Assembly (NCBI RefSeq): GCF_000251145.1
Contig: NZ_AIDW01000016.1
Coordinates: 124,001 to 188,000, forward strand
Source of the DNA: Sphingomonas sp. PAMC 26621
GTDB taxonomy: Bacteria > Pseudomonadota > Alphaproteobacteria > Sphingomonadales > Sphingomonadaceae
Direction of reading: 5' to 3'
Length of the DNA: 64,000 nt
Part shown: one piece after another, positions 20,401 to 27,477 of the stretch
Numbering within the stretch: position 1 is the stretch's first letter
How the letters are laid out: every line of letters starts with the position of its first letter
The notes under the pieces: generated by a model
The model's database searches: none
What the model was told of the DNA's origin: nothing
Seen by the model: the letters and a program-made list of their open reading frames with translations, nothing else
Translations under genes and position numbers: made by a program

Positions 20401-20849
20401 GCCAGCTGATCGAGCACCCCACGCCGGGCGGATGCCGCGTCGGCCGCGCCGCCGCCGTCCAGCGAGAAATGAAGCGTGTCCTGTCGCGGGCCGACCGCGT
20501 CACGCCGGTCGAGGGGCGCTGTCTCGCGTGCCAGCGGGCGCAGCCAGCGCAGGGCGCCGTTCGTCGTCTCGATCAGCAGCACGGCGCTCTCGCTGGCCGC
20601 CACGGGAAGGGCGATGTCCGATCCCGCCGCCCCGGCTCCGCGCCTTGACGTCGGATCGATCCTGCGGAGGTCGAGGTCCGACACAAGATCGAAGTCCGCG
20701 TCGCGCAGCACGTCGATCAGGTCGTCGCCGAGCATGCTTCCATCGTGGCCTGCAACGCTCCGCCGCTCCCGCCCCGGCCCCGGCATTGGCCGGACCTCCA
20801 CCGACAGACGGCTGGTGTCGACCCAAATCTCGCCAATCAGGCTCGGCAT
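17484..20849 (-). CDS. Lipase-like hydrolase fused to CHAT caspase-like protease
   Basis: A 1121-residue multidomain protein. Residues 1-190 have no recognised domain. About 205-480 form an alpha/beta-hydrolase: oxyanion-type MVHGTFSS (216-223) and nucleophile elbow AYSRGG with Ser291. Residues 550-595 are a proline-rich linker and 600-720 a beta-rich module. The end, from about 800, is a CHAT peptidase: IPWELM (863-868), HFACHG with catalytic His973, and FLNACQTG with catalytic Cys1026. CHAT proteases act as caspase-like effectors in several bacterial immune systems. The start has GGGGA upstream. It lies 36 bp after the 262-residue gene and overlaps the metalloprotease gene by 4 bp. Substrate unknown. 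Confidence 0.88.
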   Translation of the reverse strand: MPSLIGEIWVDTSRLSVEVRPMPGPGRERRSVAGHDGSMLGDDLIDVLRDADFDLVSDLDLRRIDPTSRRGAGAAGSDIALPVAASESAVLLIETTNGALRWLRPLARETAPLDRRDAVGPRQDTLHFSLDGGGAADAASARRGVLDQLAGKVIDPVRTLVLRFVVSRTIDAAVARIEGGNPTGPVAIGGSNPAAWIPRNGVAQPVAWRSGRVLLMVHGTFSSTAGSFAGLAAHDEGKRFLDAAQARYDLVLGFDHRTLAEDPVTNAEAILATLTALHPPAGTVIDAVAYSRGGLVFRALAEQLLPTSGLDVAVGTVVLVGCTNGGTHLAEPLNWAALVDSYTNLLVAAERDATALAGAPQLSPFVTLSIRTLGRFVQMFSEVAISDRRVPGLAAMEPGSPLVTALNETEAALGSAAYHAITSSYEADGGVLPGAVGSFVLDRVTDALFNDPNDCVVDTGSMTMLGRQTARLGECFAFGDTAEVMHTSYFRSTRVAEELSGRLGLKGGGVRRGPTMLEPLPERFEPRAIAPVEIEMESLEIEAGGFAPIAGPPPDSAPAPSSSGPLTSFPPPQPPRPVAAAPDVPAPSPPPSSVERFIAAEMMPFPDIDRDARIYITLSGTRIDVTVGATAAASAEGVTLLSGMPAQVVLIPVRNIALPGNVIATEGANSGLAYREVDPRIEQTVSFTARGIAVGPAELTVQLRQNGHIFASFSLAPTFVSANAQALVAGQTLVAAAAPPTGDEADEERRSMVLRIYETVQPNGALALRFELVCDALNIGVVDTRMLDPRFDLSAYVASVLGEVEGAWNLSRVAGQYEAALDRFVASARIRTEAMMPDSIRRSLWEHRDEIVAIQVIGDVPLIPWELMALVPPPGIQPPADPSRRFLSDFGLVRWLPGVPQPGRAIRLNGARSRYIIPRYVRAGSNLPGAQEEQAMLEAALPGIQPIKASSIEVANVLRSEASDIDVLHFACHGLAEQKAVLSSYLLMAGFSGPPPADDPLTVDQVKASACFGSGERRPLVFLNACQTGREGEGIAGVAGFADAFIRPLSGCGAAAFVGALWSVTDSLAQDFAKAFYERLNQGDRLVDAVKSARAAARTGDDFTWLAYAVYGNPFARGVAA

Positions 20850-20885
20850 ACGGTCCCCTGTTCCCAGAAGGGCTCCTTCAGGCGC

Positions 20886-21674
20886 TCACGATGTAAGGGG
20901 GATCTCGTCGACATAGCTGGTCGCGGCCGCCCCCAGACGCGCCTTCACCTTGTCCCGCACCGTGCCGTACAGCGCCACGTTGAAGCTCATCTTCTCGGCC
21001 GCAGTCCAGAAGTCCACCTCCTGCTTTCCCCAATGAAAGAAGAGGAAGTTCTTCCGATGGTCGTTTGTCTTGAAGTAGAATCCACCGAACGCCATCGACA
21101 AAGTGCCGTTCTGGCCAAGCTCCACGGAACCTAGTTGAAAGTTGCCGGCAAGGTCGGTGGAGCTGTGATAATCAAAAATAGTGATCGCCCCGCTCCCGTC
21201 AGCCAGCTTGCCGAGCGCATCGATCGAGGACTTGAGCACGGCCAACTGGTTCCCAGTGGCGATTGATGTGATCACGGCTAGGGCCGCCTGATCCATCCGG
21301 AACTCGCCCTGCGACTGGTCCGATTGGGCAAAGGCGAATTGTTCGGCGGTCCAGCCGACGGTCTCCAGTACCTGCGCGAACAGGTTGTACCAGTCGCGCG
21401 GCTTGGCGAAGCGGTCAAACTTCGCGGAGGCGGCGCGAATGGCGAACTGTACCGAATAGATCACGTCCGCCTGCTGCTCAGGAGGCACGCCGTCGACGAA
21501 GGAGAGTATGCTACTGGTGTTGACCGCAGCTGACAGCGTGGCTGGCAGCGGGTGCGCCGCCACCGTGCCCGGCACCGTGGGCGTGGCCGCATCGCCCGCT
21601 GGGCTTCGGCGGCGCGGGGCCTCTGCGCCAAAGTCGGCGAGTTCGATTGTCTCAACATACTTGGTAGCGTCCAT
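20886..21674 (-). CDS. Unknown 262-residue protein leading the CHAT operon
   Basis: First gene of the leftward operon, with GAGGA just before the ATG. The N-terminus (MDATKYVETIELADFG) is followed by a low-complexity Pro/Ala/Thr stretch to about residue 50. A helical part contains SVQFAIRAASAKFDRFAKPR and WYNLFAQVLETVGW. A beta-looking half follows with FDYHSSTDLAGNFQLGSVEL, FGGFYFKTNDHRKNFLFFHW and FWTAAEKMSFNVALYG. It has no signal peptide or membrane helix and no enzyme motif I can name. The position suggests a substrate, regulator or lethal effector of the protease beside it; a pore-former or Evf-like virulence-factor relative is conceivable but unproven. Confidence 0.75.
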   Translation of the reverse strand: MDATKYVETIELADFGAEAPRRRSPAGDAATPTVPGTVAAHPLPATLSAAVNTSSILSFVDGVPPEQQADVIYSVQFAIRAASAKFDRFAKPRDWYNLFAQVLETVGWTAEQFAFAQSDQSQGEFRMDQAALAVITSIATGNQLAVLKSSIDALGKLADGSGAITIFDYHSSTDLAGNFQLGSVELGQNGTLSMAFGGFYFKTNDHRKNFLFFHWGKQEVDFWTAAEKMSFNVALYGTVRDKVKARLGAAATSYVDEIPLTS

Positions 21675-21882
21675 GATCCTCGCCCTGAATACGGTTAGAC
21701 GGATGATGTTACGACGATGCAGGGTACGCTAAACTGAGAGTGTTGCAACAAGGATGACAAAAAGCCTGTCCGACTTCGGACGGTAGGGCAGGGTGGAACC
21801 CGCACGAATATCCTTGCGCGGCTTCTGGCGGGCGGCTTCAATGAGGATTACGGTAGAACGACTCTCAGGAAGTAGCCGCGCC
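21675..21882. promoter_or_regulatory. Divergent promoter region of the two cargo operons
   Basis: About 200 bp separate the leftward and rightward operons. Two palindromes stand out: TGTTGCAACA (21741-21750) and GTCCGACTTCGGAC (21768-21781). Either could bind a dimeric regulator controlling both directions. No regulator gene with a DNA-binding motif is seen among the cargo, so control may be by a host factor. Confidence 0.45.
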
Positions 21883-22938
21883 ATGTTGGACGACACGGGA
21901 CGAGAAGAGCTTTTCGAATATCTCTTGCCGGTCGCGCAGAATGCCGGCGAACCTACACTAATTGATGCGATGCCGCAGATACTGCGGCGGCACTTCACCC
22001 CGGGGAAGCCGTTCGCCGTCATGCTCCGATCGGCGATCAGGATCTGCGAGGAGGACGGCTTCAGCCGCAATCCCTCGTCCTTGTCGCAATTCGTGGCTCA
22101 GCTCGCGCCACTCTCGGAAAAGGCCCATATCCTGGCGCCGATCGCGGCGGCGCTTCGCGCGCCGCCGCCCGGTATGCCGGACCCCTACGACGCGCTGGTG
22201 ATCCGCCAGTTCGTGCCGTTCATCGACCGCAAGCCGCTCCGACTCGCGATGCGGCGACTGGTGGCTGACCACGACATCCCGCTCCTCCTCGTGAACGGGC
22301 CGCGTTGGTCGGGCAAGTCTTTCACCTCGCATTTCATCGACCATCTGGCGACCCGCCACGACCAGTTGGAACACTGCATCGTCAAGGCTGCGGATGACAC
22401 CGATCCGCCGGGCGTGCTCGAGATCGCGCGCGACATGATGGCCAAGCTCGGCGGCAAGCCGAGCGCGCTGCCGCCGCCCGACGCCACCAACCAGAAGCGC
22501 TGGCCCCGCGAACTGGCCAATGAGGTGACCGCCGAGCTCCTGGAGCGCACCGACGCCGCGCCGCGCACCTGGATCATCGTGCTCGACGTGGGGGGCCGGC
22601 AGCCACTATCGCTCCCCGTTGCGACGTTCATCCACCAGCTGGCAACTAACCTGACTACGGGCGCGGGACGGCGACATCACCGCTTGATCCTCATCGACAT
22701 ACCGATCGACGCGCTGCCCGACCTGGAGCTGTACAGCCAGGAGATCGCGATCCAGGGCCTTTCCACCGCCGAGGTGCATGACGACCTCGATCGGCTGTTC
22801 CGAAACCTCGGGCGACCCGACTCGTCGGATCTCGCGCAGGGTATCCTCAACGGTCTGTCAGAACCCCACGAGGATATGCGCGAAATCGGTCGGCGCAGCG
22901 CCGGCGTGATTCGCAAGCTGGTGGAGCTTACGGCGTGA
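21883..22938 (+). CDS. P-loop ATPase with N-terminal death-like helical domain
   Basis: A 351-residue protein. Residues 1-85 (MLDDTGREELFEYLLPVAQN onward) look like an all-helical adaptor domain of the effector-associated/death-like type. A P-loop follows at 139-146 (GPRWSGKS), and a Walker B-like TWIIVLDVGG comes later. The remaining helices resemble the small NTPases that accompany STAND proteins. The ATG at 21883 has AGGAAG 10 bases upstream; ATG 21841 and GTG 21793 are in-frame alternatives. The stop overlaps the next gene by GTGA. In such systems the helical domain is expected to bind a matching domain on an effector, here perhaps the trypsin-like protein. Confidence 0.75.
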   Translation: MLDDTGREELFEYLLPVAQNAGEPTLIDAMPQILRRHFTPGKPFAVMLRSAIRICEEDGFSRNPSSLSQFVAQLAPLSEKAHILAPIAAALRAPPPGMPDPYDALVIRQFVPFIDRKPLRLAMRRLVADHDIPLLLVNGPRWSGKSFTSHFIDHLATRHDQLEHCIVKAADDTDPPGVLEIARDMMAKLGGKPSALPPPDATNQKRWPRELANEVTAELLERTDAAPRTWIIVLDVGGRQPLSLPVATFIHQLATNLTTGAGRRHHRLILIDIPIDALPDLELYSQEIAIQGLSTAEVHDDLDRLFRNLGRPDSSDLAQGILNGLSEPHEDMREIGRRSAGVIRKLVELTA

Positions 22939-25772
22939 ACCCTGCACTCTCGACCGAGGAGCTGCTCGCTACGTTCCATGCGGACGACGACGCAGAGCTA
23001 GCGCCGACCGCCGAATCGCTGGCAACGCGGGACGCCTTTCTCGATGCCGCCGCCATGCTGCACTTGTTCCGCCCCAACGAGCTGAACGCCGGCATGGCCG
23101 CGGGTACCGGCGCCAACCATGTCGTAGCATTCGCCAGTCCGGCCGTCGGATGGTCAACAGAGCGGTTGTGGACGCTCTCAACGTCAGCGCGGCGGACGGC
23201 GATCCGCCGGATGGCGACGCGCGACTCGCTGCGGCGAGCCCGCCGCCTCAACAACCCGCCCGCGGACACGGTGGTACAACAGATGCTCGACCGCTGGCTA
23301 GATGGCCGCCCGCTGGTCTTGGAGAAGCTGAGCGCGGCCGAACTCGATGCGCTGCGCACGATTGGCGAATGGGGCCTCGCCGACCTGCCCGGCTTTCCGG
23401 ACGCCGGGCGCATCGGCGCGGCTTGGCGTCGCCGCGGGCTCGTCGCAGATTTCGAAGGCCTCGCGAACCGCTTCGTGGGGCGGCGCAAGGAGCTCGCGCG
23501 ACTAAGATCTTTCCTCTTGGAGGAGAGGGCGTCGGCCGGCCGTCGCGGCAAAGGAGCGCGTTCGCTGTTCCTGAAGGGGCCAGGCGGCGTCGGCAAGTCG
23601 GCCTTAGTCGCCCGCGTGGTCCTCGACTTCTTCGACGAACCGGAGGCGGCGGCGCTGCCCTTCCTGTATGTAACGTTCGACGATCCGGCGATCAATCCGG
23701 CCGAGCCGCAAACGCTGATCGGTGCGGCGCTGCTCCAGCTCGAGGCACAGGTGGCGAGCCTGCACACAGATCAGGCCGCCGACGAGGCCCGGCAGGCGGT
23801 CGCCGAGCTGCGCGACCGAATGTCCGGCCACACGCGGGCGCGCCGCCGGCTTAATGACCGCGCGATCGTTGCCACGAGCCAGCGCGGCAGGATCGGGCAG
23901 CTCCGGCAACTCGACGACGAATTAGGCGCGGCGTTTGCCGAGACGCTGAACCGCCTCGCGTCACTAGCGGGCGACGGCCCGACGGCATCGTTCCTGTTTG
24001 TGCTCGATACATTCGAGGAGGCGAGCTACCACCCGGACTCCGACTTGTGGCTCCTGTACAATTTCCTTGCCGATCTGGGGGAGCGGGTGCCGACGCTGCG
24101 CCTGCTCATGGTTGGGCGCGCGGAGCCGGACGGGGCGCAGTTTCACCGGCTGGGCGCCGACGCGCTCAGCCTGGGCGATTTGGACCAAGCCGACGCTTTG
24201 GCGTTCCTTAAGCGCGAGGGGCTGTCGCCCGACGCCGCCGCCCGCGTAACCGCCCAACTCGGCACCAATCCGCTCACGCTCAAGCTATGCGTCCGCGCGC
24301 TCCGCGATAAGGCCGTCGGCGACGCGCTACCGGGAGAGGCGATCGCCAGCGCCGGGCAGGAGGTTATCCGCGGATATCTTTACCGGCGCATCCTTAATCA
24401 CATCCACGATCCGATCGTCCGGCGGCTTGCGCATCCCGGGATGGTTTTACGGCGGGTTACCGCCGACATAATAACCGAGGTGCTCGCGCCCGTCTGCGAC
24501 GTTCCCGTCCATACGCCGGAGGCGGCGCAGGCGCTGCTCGATGGCTTGGCCCGCGAGCACAGTTTGGTGTCACGGGCACCCGACGGCGCGCTGGTCTACC
24601 GCGAGGAGGTTCGCCGGCCAATGCTCGCGCTCATCGAGGCTGACGCGCCGGATGAGGTGCGCAGTCTGCACGAGGCCGCCTACAGTTACTATCGCTGGAG
24701 CGAGGAGCAAAGTGAGAGCGACCGGGTCGAGGCTCTGTACCACCGGCTGATGCTGCCGCACCCCGAGTGGGCAGCCCATGAGTTGAGCCTGAGCAGCCGT
24801 TTGGCGAGCACGCTGGCCGGCACGCTCGACGAACTGCCACAGGCCGGACGGATCGCGCTCGCGGCGTTCACCCGCGTCAAGCTCGACGGCAACGACCGGC
24901 AAGCGGCAAATGCGGAGGAGGAAGAACGGCTGCTCGGGCGCGAAGTGCTTGCGGCGATCCGGTCCGACGCGTTCGATGAGGCCCTAGCTATGCTCGACCG
25001 GCAGATCGCGCCGGGTAGCGGTCTCGCTCCGCTGCGCGTGCGCATTCTCATCGGGCTCAATCGGCATAAAGAAGCGGCACGCTACGCGACCGAGCAGCTC
25101 GCCCTCTTTCCCGCGCTGGGTGACCGCACTCGGCATGCCGAGCTCCTGTGGTTCGGCGCGCAGGCCTCGGGTTCGGGCCCTGCAGCAGCGGAAATGCTCC
25201 GTCGGCTGGTGCCGGTTGCTGCCCGCCTCTCCCCAATCACCGAAGTTCAAGCATTGGCCGAACTGGTCTCCGTTGCTGAGCCCGAACAGGCCGAGGCCGC
25301 GCGCGAGCGGCTGGGCCAGGCGCTGGCGACGCTTGATCTTAACGCCGCGTTCAACGAGGCTACCCTGGTTCGTCTCGCGCTGGCTCGCGTGGGGCCGGCG
25401 CCGTGGAGCCTGTGGACGCGTTTCGCGAAGTTGCTGGCCTACGATCTCGCCTACCGTATCGCGTCCCGGCCCAGCGACATTCTTTCGACGCTCCGCGTCG
25501 AGCTGCTGGAGGTGCTGGAGGGCGCTGCCGATCCGGATCTCGGTAAGGCGCACGCGCTGCTGGCCGACCGGCATCTCGAGTCCCGCGTGGCCCATCTAAT
25601 CGAGCTAGTCGTAGGCGCGTTGCAGAAAACTGACGGCGATGTGCGGGCTGCGGTCGCCGCGCACCGCCTGTGCATCACCGAGGGTACCACTCTCGCCGCG
25701 GCGGCGCTCGCCGGCCTCGAAGGCCGGCGCGAACGCTGGGAGACGGACAGCGCGTCCGAGTCGGTCGCGTGA
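22935..25772 (+). CDS. STAND-type signalling NTPase with C-terminal helical repeats
   Basis: A 945-residue protein. About 170 N-terminal residues have no known motif. FVGRRKELARL then leads into an AP-ATPase/STAND module with Walker A GPGGVGKS (215-222), Walker B SFLFVLDTFEE (352-362) and a sensor-like LMVGRAEPDG. A winged-helix-like part and a long alpha-helical repeat region (about 600-930, TPR-like) follow, typical of the sensing arm of STAND proteins. These proteins usually hold ADP at rest and oligomerise on sensing a trigger. The GTG start at 22935 overlaps the previous stop, and the end overlaps the protease gene in the same way, so all three are made together. Confidence 0.85.
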   Translation: MNPALSTEELLATFHADDDAELAPTAESLATRDAFLDAAAMLHLFRPNELNAGMAAGTGANHVVAFASPAVGWSTERLWTLSTSARRTAIRRMATRDSLRRARRLNNPPADTVVQQMLDRWLDGRPLVLEKLSAAELDALRTIGEWGLADLPGFPDAGRIGAAWRRRGLVADFEGLANRFVGRRKELARLRSFLLEERASAGRRGKGARSLFLKGPGGVGKSALVARVVLDFFDEPEAAALPFLYVTFDDPAINPAEPQTLIGAALLQLEAQVASLHTDQAADEARQAVAELRDRMSGHTRARRRLNDRAIVATSQRGRIGQLRQLDDELGAAFAETLNRLASLAGDGPTASFLFVLDTFEEASYHPDSDLWLLYNFLADLGERVPTLRLLMVGRAEPDGAQFHRLGADALSLGDLDQADALAFLKREGLSPDAAARVTAQLGTNPLTLKLCVRALRDKAVGDALPGEAIASAGQEVIRGYLYRRILNHIHDPIVRRLAHPGMVLRRVTADIITEVLAPVCDVPVHTPEAAQALLDGLAREHSLVSRAPDGALVYREEVRRPMLALIEADAPDEVRSLHEAAYSYYRWSEEQSESDRVEALYHRLMLPHPEWAAHELSLSSRLASTLAGTLDELPQAGRIALAAFTRVKLDGNDRQAANAEEEERLLGREVLAAIRSDAFDEALAMLDRQIAPGSGLAPLRVRILIGLNRHKEAARYATEQLALFPALGDRTRHAELLWFGAQASGSGPAAAEMLRRLVPVAARLSPITEVQALAELVSVAEPEQAEAARERLGQALATLDLNAAFNEATLVRLALARVGPAPWSLWTRFAKLLAYDLAYRIASRPSDILSTLRVELLEVLEGAADPDLGKAHALLADRHLESRVAHLIELVVGALQKTDGDVRAAVAAHRLCITEGTTLAAAALAGLEGRRERWETDSASESVA

Positions 25773-26917
25773 ATGAGTATCTTACCAACGAACAGAAGCT
25801 AGAGCTGTTTGCGATTGTTAGGGACCTTACCGGCGGCGATTACGACACGTACCGCGGAGCGCTGATCGGCGGACTGCCGAGCCCCTTCAAAGCAATATTG
25901 CAAAAGGCGCCCGTCCCTGCGGCCCAGCTTATGGCGGACCTGACGAAGTTTGTGGAAACGGACCGGCTTGCGGACGGCACCGTGCCGCTTGCCGCCTTCC
26001 TTAAGACGTTGCTGGTCGTGTTCGGAGCGGACGATCCCACCAAGCTTTCGCGCATACGCGAGCTGCTTGATGCCGTCGCCGAACGCGCGTCGGGGGCGCC
26101 AGCAGTCGGGCCGCCGACCGCGAACGAGATCAAGGAAGCTATCGTTCACCAGAACGACATGCTGCCGTTGTCGTTTATGCGCGAGGGGCTCGCCGCAGCG
26201 GCGAGCGTCTGCAAGTTGGAGGTGACACCGGTCCACGGCGGCACCTCTGTGACGACGAAGCTGCATTTGGGCACCGGCTGGCTAATCGGGCCCGGCTTGC
26301 TGCTGACGAATCATCACGTGATCAACGCCCGCCTGAAGGGGCAGGCGGCGGCGAGCGCCGACGAGCTCGTTCGGCAGGTGCGCGGGATGCGGGTGCTGTT
26401 CGATCACGACGAGAGCGAGGTTCAGCCGTCCTTCGTCGCCGCGCTGGAGCTGCTCGCCAGCGATCCCGCGCTGGACTATGCTCTCATCAGCATTGCGGAT
26501 ACGACGCGCGCGCCCCTGCCGATCTCCGCTGGTTTACCGGAGGCCGCGCCCAACCACGGCGCGCCGGCGCTCAACATCATCCAGCATCCCGACGGTGATC
26601 CGAAGCAATTTGCCATCCGCAACAACCTGATGGCGAGCGCGAGCGAAACCGACCTGCGCTATTTCACGGACACCAAGGGCGGATCATCGGGCGCGCCTGT
26701 GTTCGACGATGCATGGCGAGTTGTAGCTCTCCATCGCGGCCATTCCTTCGCACCCCACGTTCAATTCAATGGACGCGACGCAGTCTACATGAACGTCGGC
26801 ACGCGAATCTCGGCGATCGTGCAGGATCTGTCCGATCGATGGGCAGGAAGAGAAGGCGCAGGTGACGTGAACGAGATAGCCCGGTTGCTAGCGCTAATTG
26901 CTCCTGAGCTGCAATGA
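25769..26917 (+). CDS. Trypsin-like serine protease with N-terminal helical adaptor
   Basis: A 382-residue cytosolic protein. Residues 1-105 (LTNEQKLELFAIVRDL and LLVVFGADDPTKLSRIRELL) form an all-helical domain of the effector-associated type. The protease domain carries His183 in LLTNHHVINA, Asp236 in ALDYALISI and Ser307 in KGGSSGAPVFD: a complete triad of the trypsin/HtrA-like fold. There is no signal peptide, so it works in the cytoplasm. The GTG at 25769 overlaps the STAND gene stop by GTGA. It is likely an effector recruited by the NTPases through helical-domain pairing. The C-terminal 40 residues may be another short helical adaptor. Confidence 0.85.
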   Translation: MNEYLTNEQKLELFAIVRDLTGGDYDTYRGALIGGLPSPFKAILQKAPVPAAQLMADLTKFVETDRLADGTVPLAAFLKTLLVVFGADDPTKLSRIRELLDAVAERASGAPAVGPPTANEIKEAIVHQNDMLPLSFMREGLAAAASVCKLEVTPVHGGTSVTTKLHLGTGWLIGPGLLLTNHHVINARLKGQAAASADELVRQVRGMRVLFDHDESEVQPSFVAALELLASDPALDYALISIADTTRAPLPISAGLPEAAPNHGAPALNIIQHPDGDPKQFAIRNNLMASASETDLRYFTDTKGGSSGAPVFDDAWRVVALHRGHSFAPHVQFNGRDAVYMNVGTRISAIVQDLSDRWAGREGAGDVNEIARLLALIAPELQ

Positions 26918-27477
26918 CCGACTAATTCAACTCTTCAGCTTCGCCGCGGGGCCCGGGCATGGCTGGCTGAAGTCGAGTTCCGTCAGGTCAATCGTCGGTC
27001 GGAGGTGCTGTCGGCAAAGCCGAAGTCGCCTCCGCCTGCCGCACGCAATCGGATCGATCTGCGGCCGCTTTGTCCTGCTCACCTGTCAGCTGCGCGACTG
27101 CCGTTAACAATCCGCTTTGGGTCTTGGGTCACCCGACGCTTACCTATGCGAACGTCCGCTATCCAAGCCTCTACGGCTGATTACTGCCTGTCGGTAAACG
27201 GCCCAGCTTCTGTCGCAACGCGACACCGGTGGGCCAAACGCCGAACGTCAGCTTCCGACAAGAGGTGACCTCCGGCCTGCGTCATGCGAACGGCTGAAAT
27301 GTCCCAATGCGGGTCGTTACTGACGTCGATACCGTGCATGAATACGGCAGAAGGGCGAGTGAATGATCGACACCTTCGACCACTCCGCCCCGTCGGTGGA
27401 CGGGGCGGTGGCATGGAACGCGGCGCAGCTCGGCTGCGCGCGCCAATCATTGGGAACGGCACTGTGCTGCATCCCGA
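26918..27477. other. 560-bp stretch without a convincing gene
   Basis: Between the trypsin-like gene and the integrase I find only short frames without coding bias. The one notable structure is a perfect 10-bp hairpin with a GGTG loop at 27384-27407 (CCGCCCCGTC/GACGGGGCGG). The stretch might hold control sites for the integrase or a decayed gene. Confidence 0.6.

Noticed and set aside
20886..21674. Bacterial gasdermin identity for the 262-residue protein
   Set aside because: Context fits, but I see neither a gasdermin-like N-terminal Cys nor a recognisable pore-domain pattern; left as unknown.
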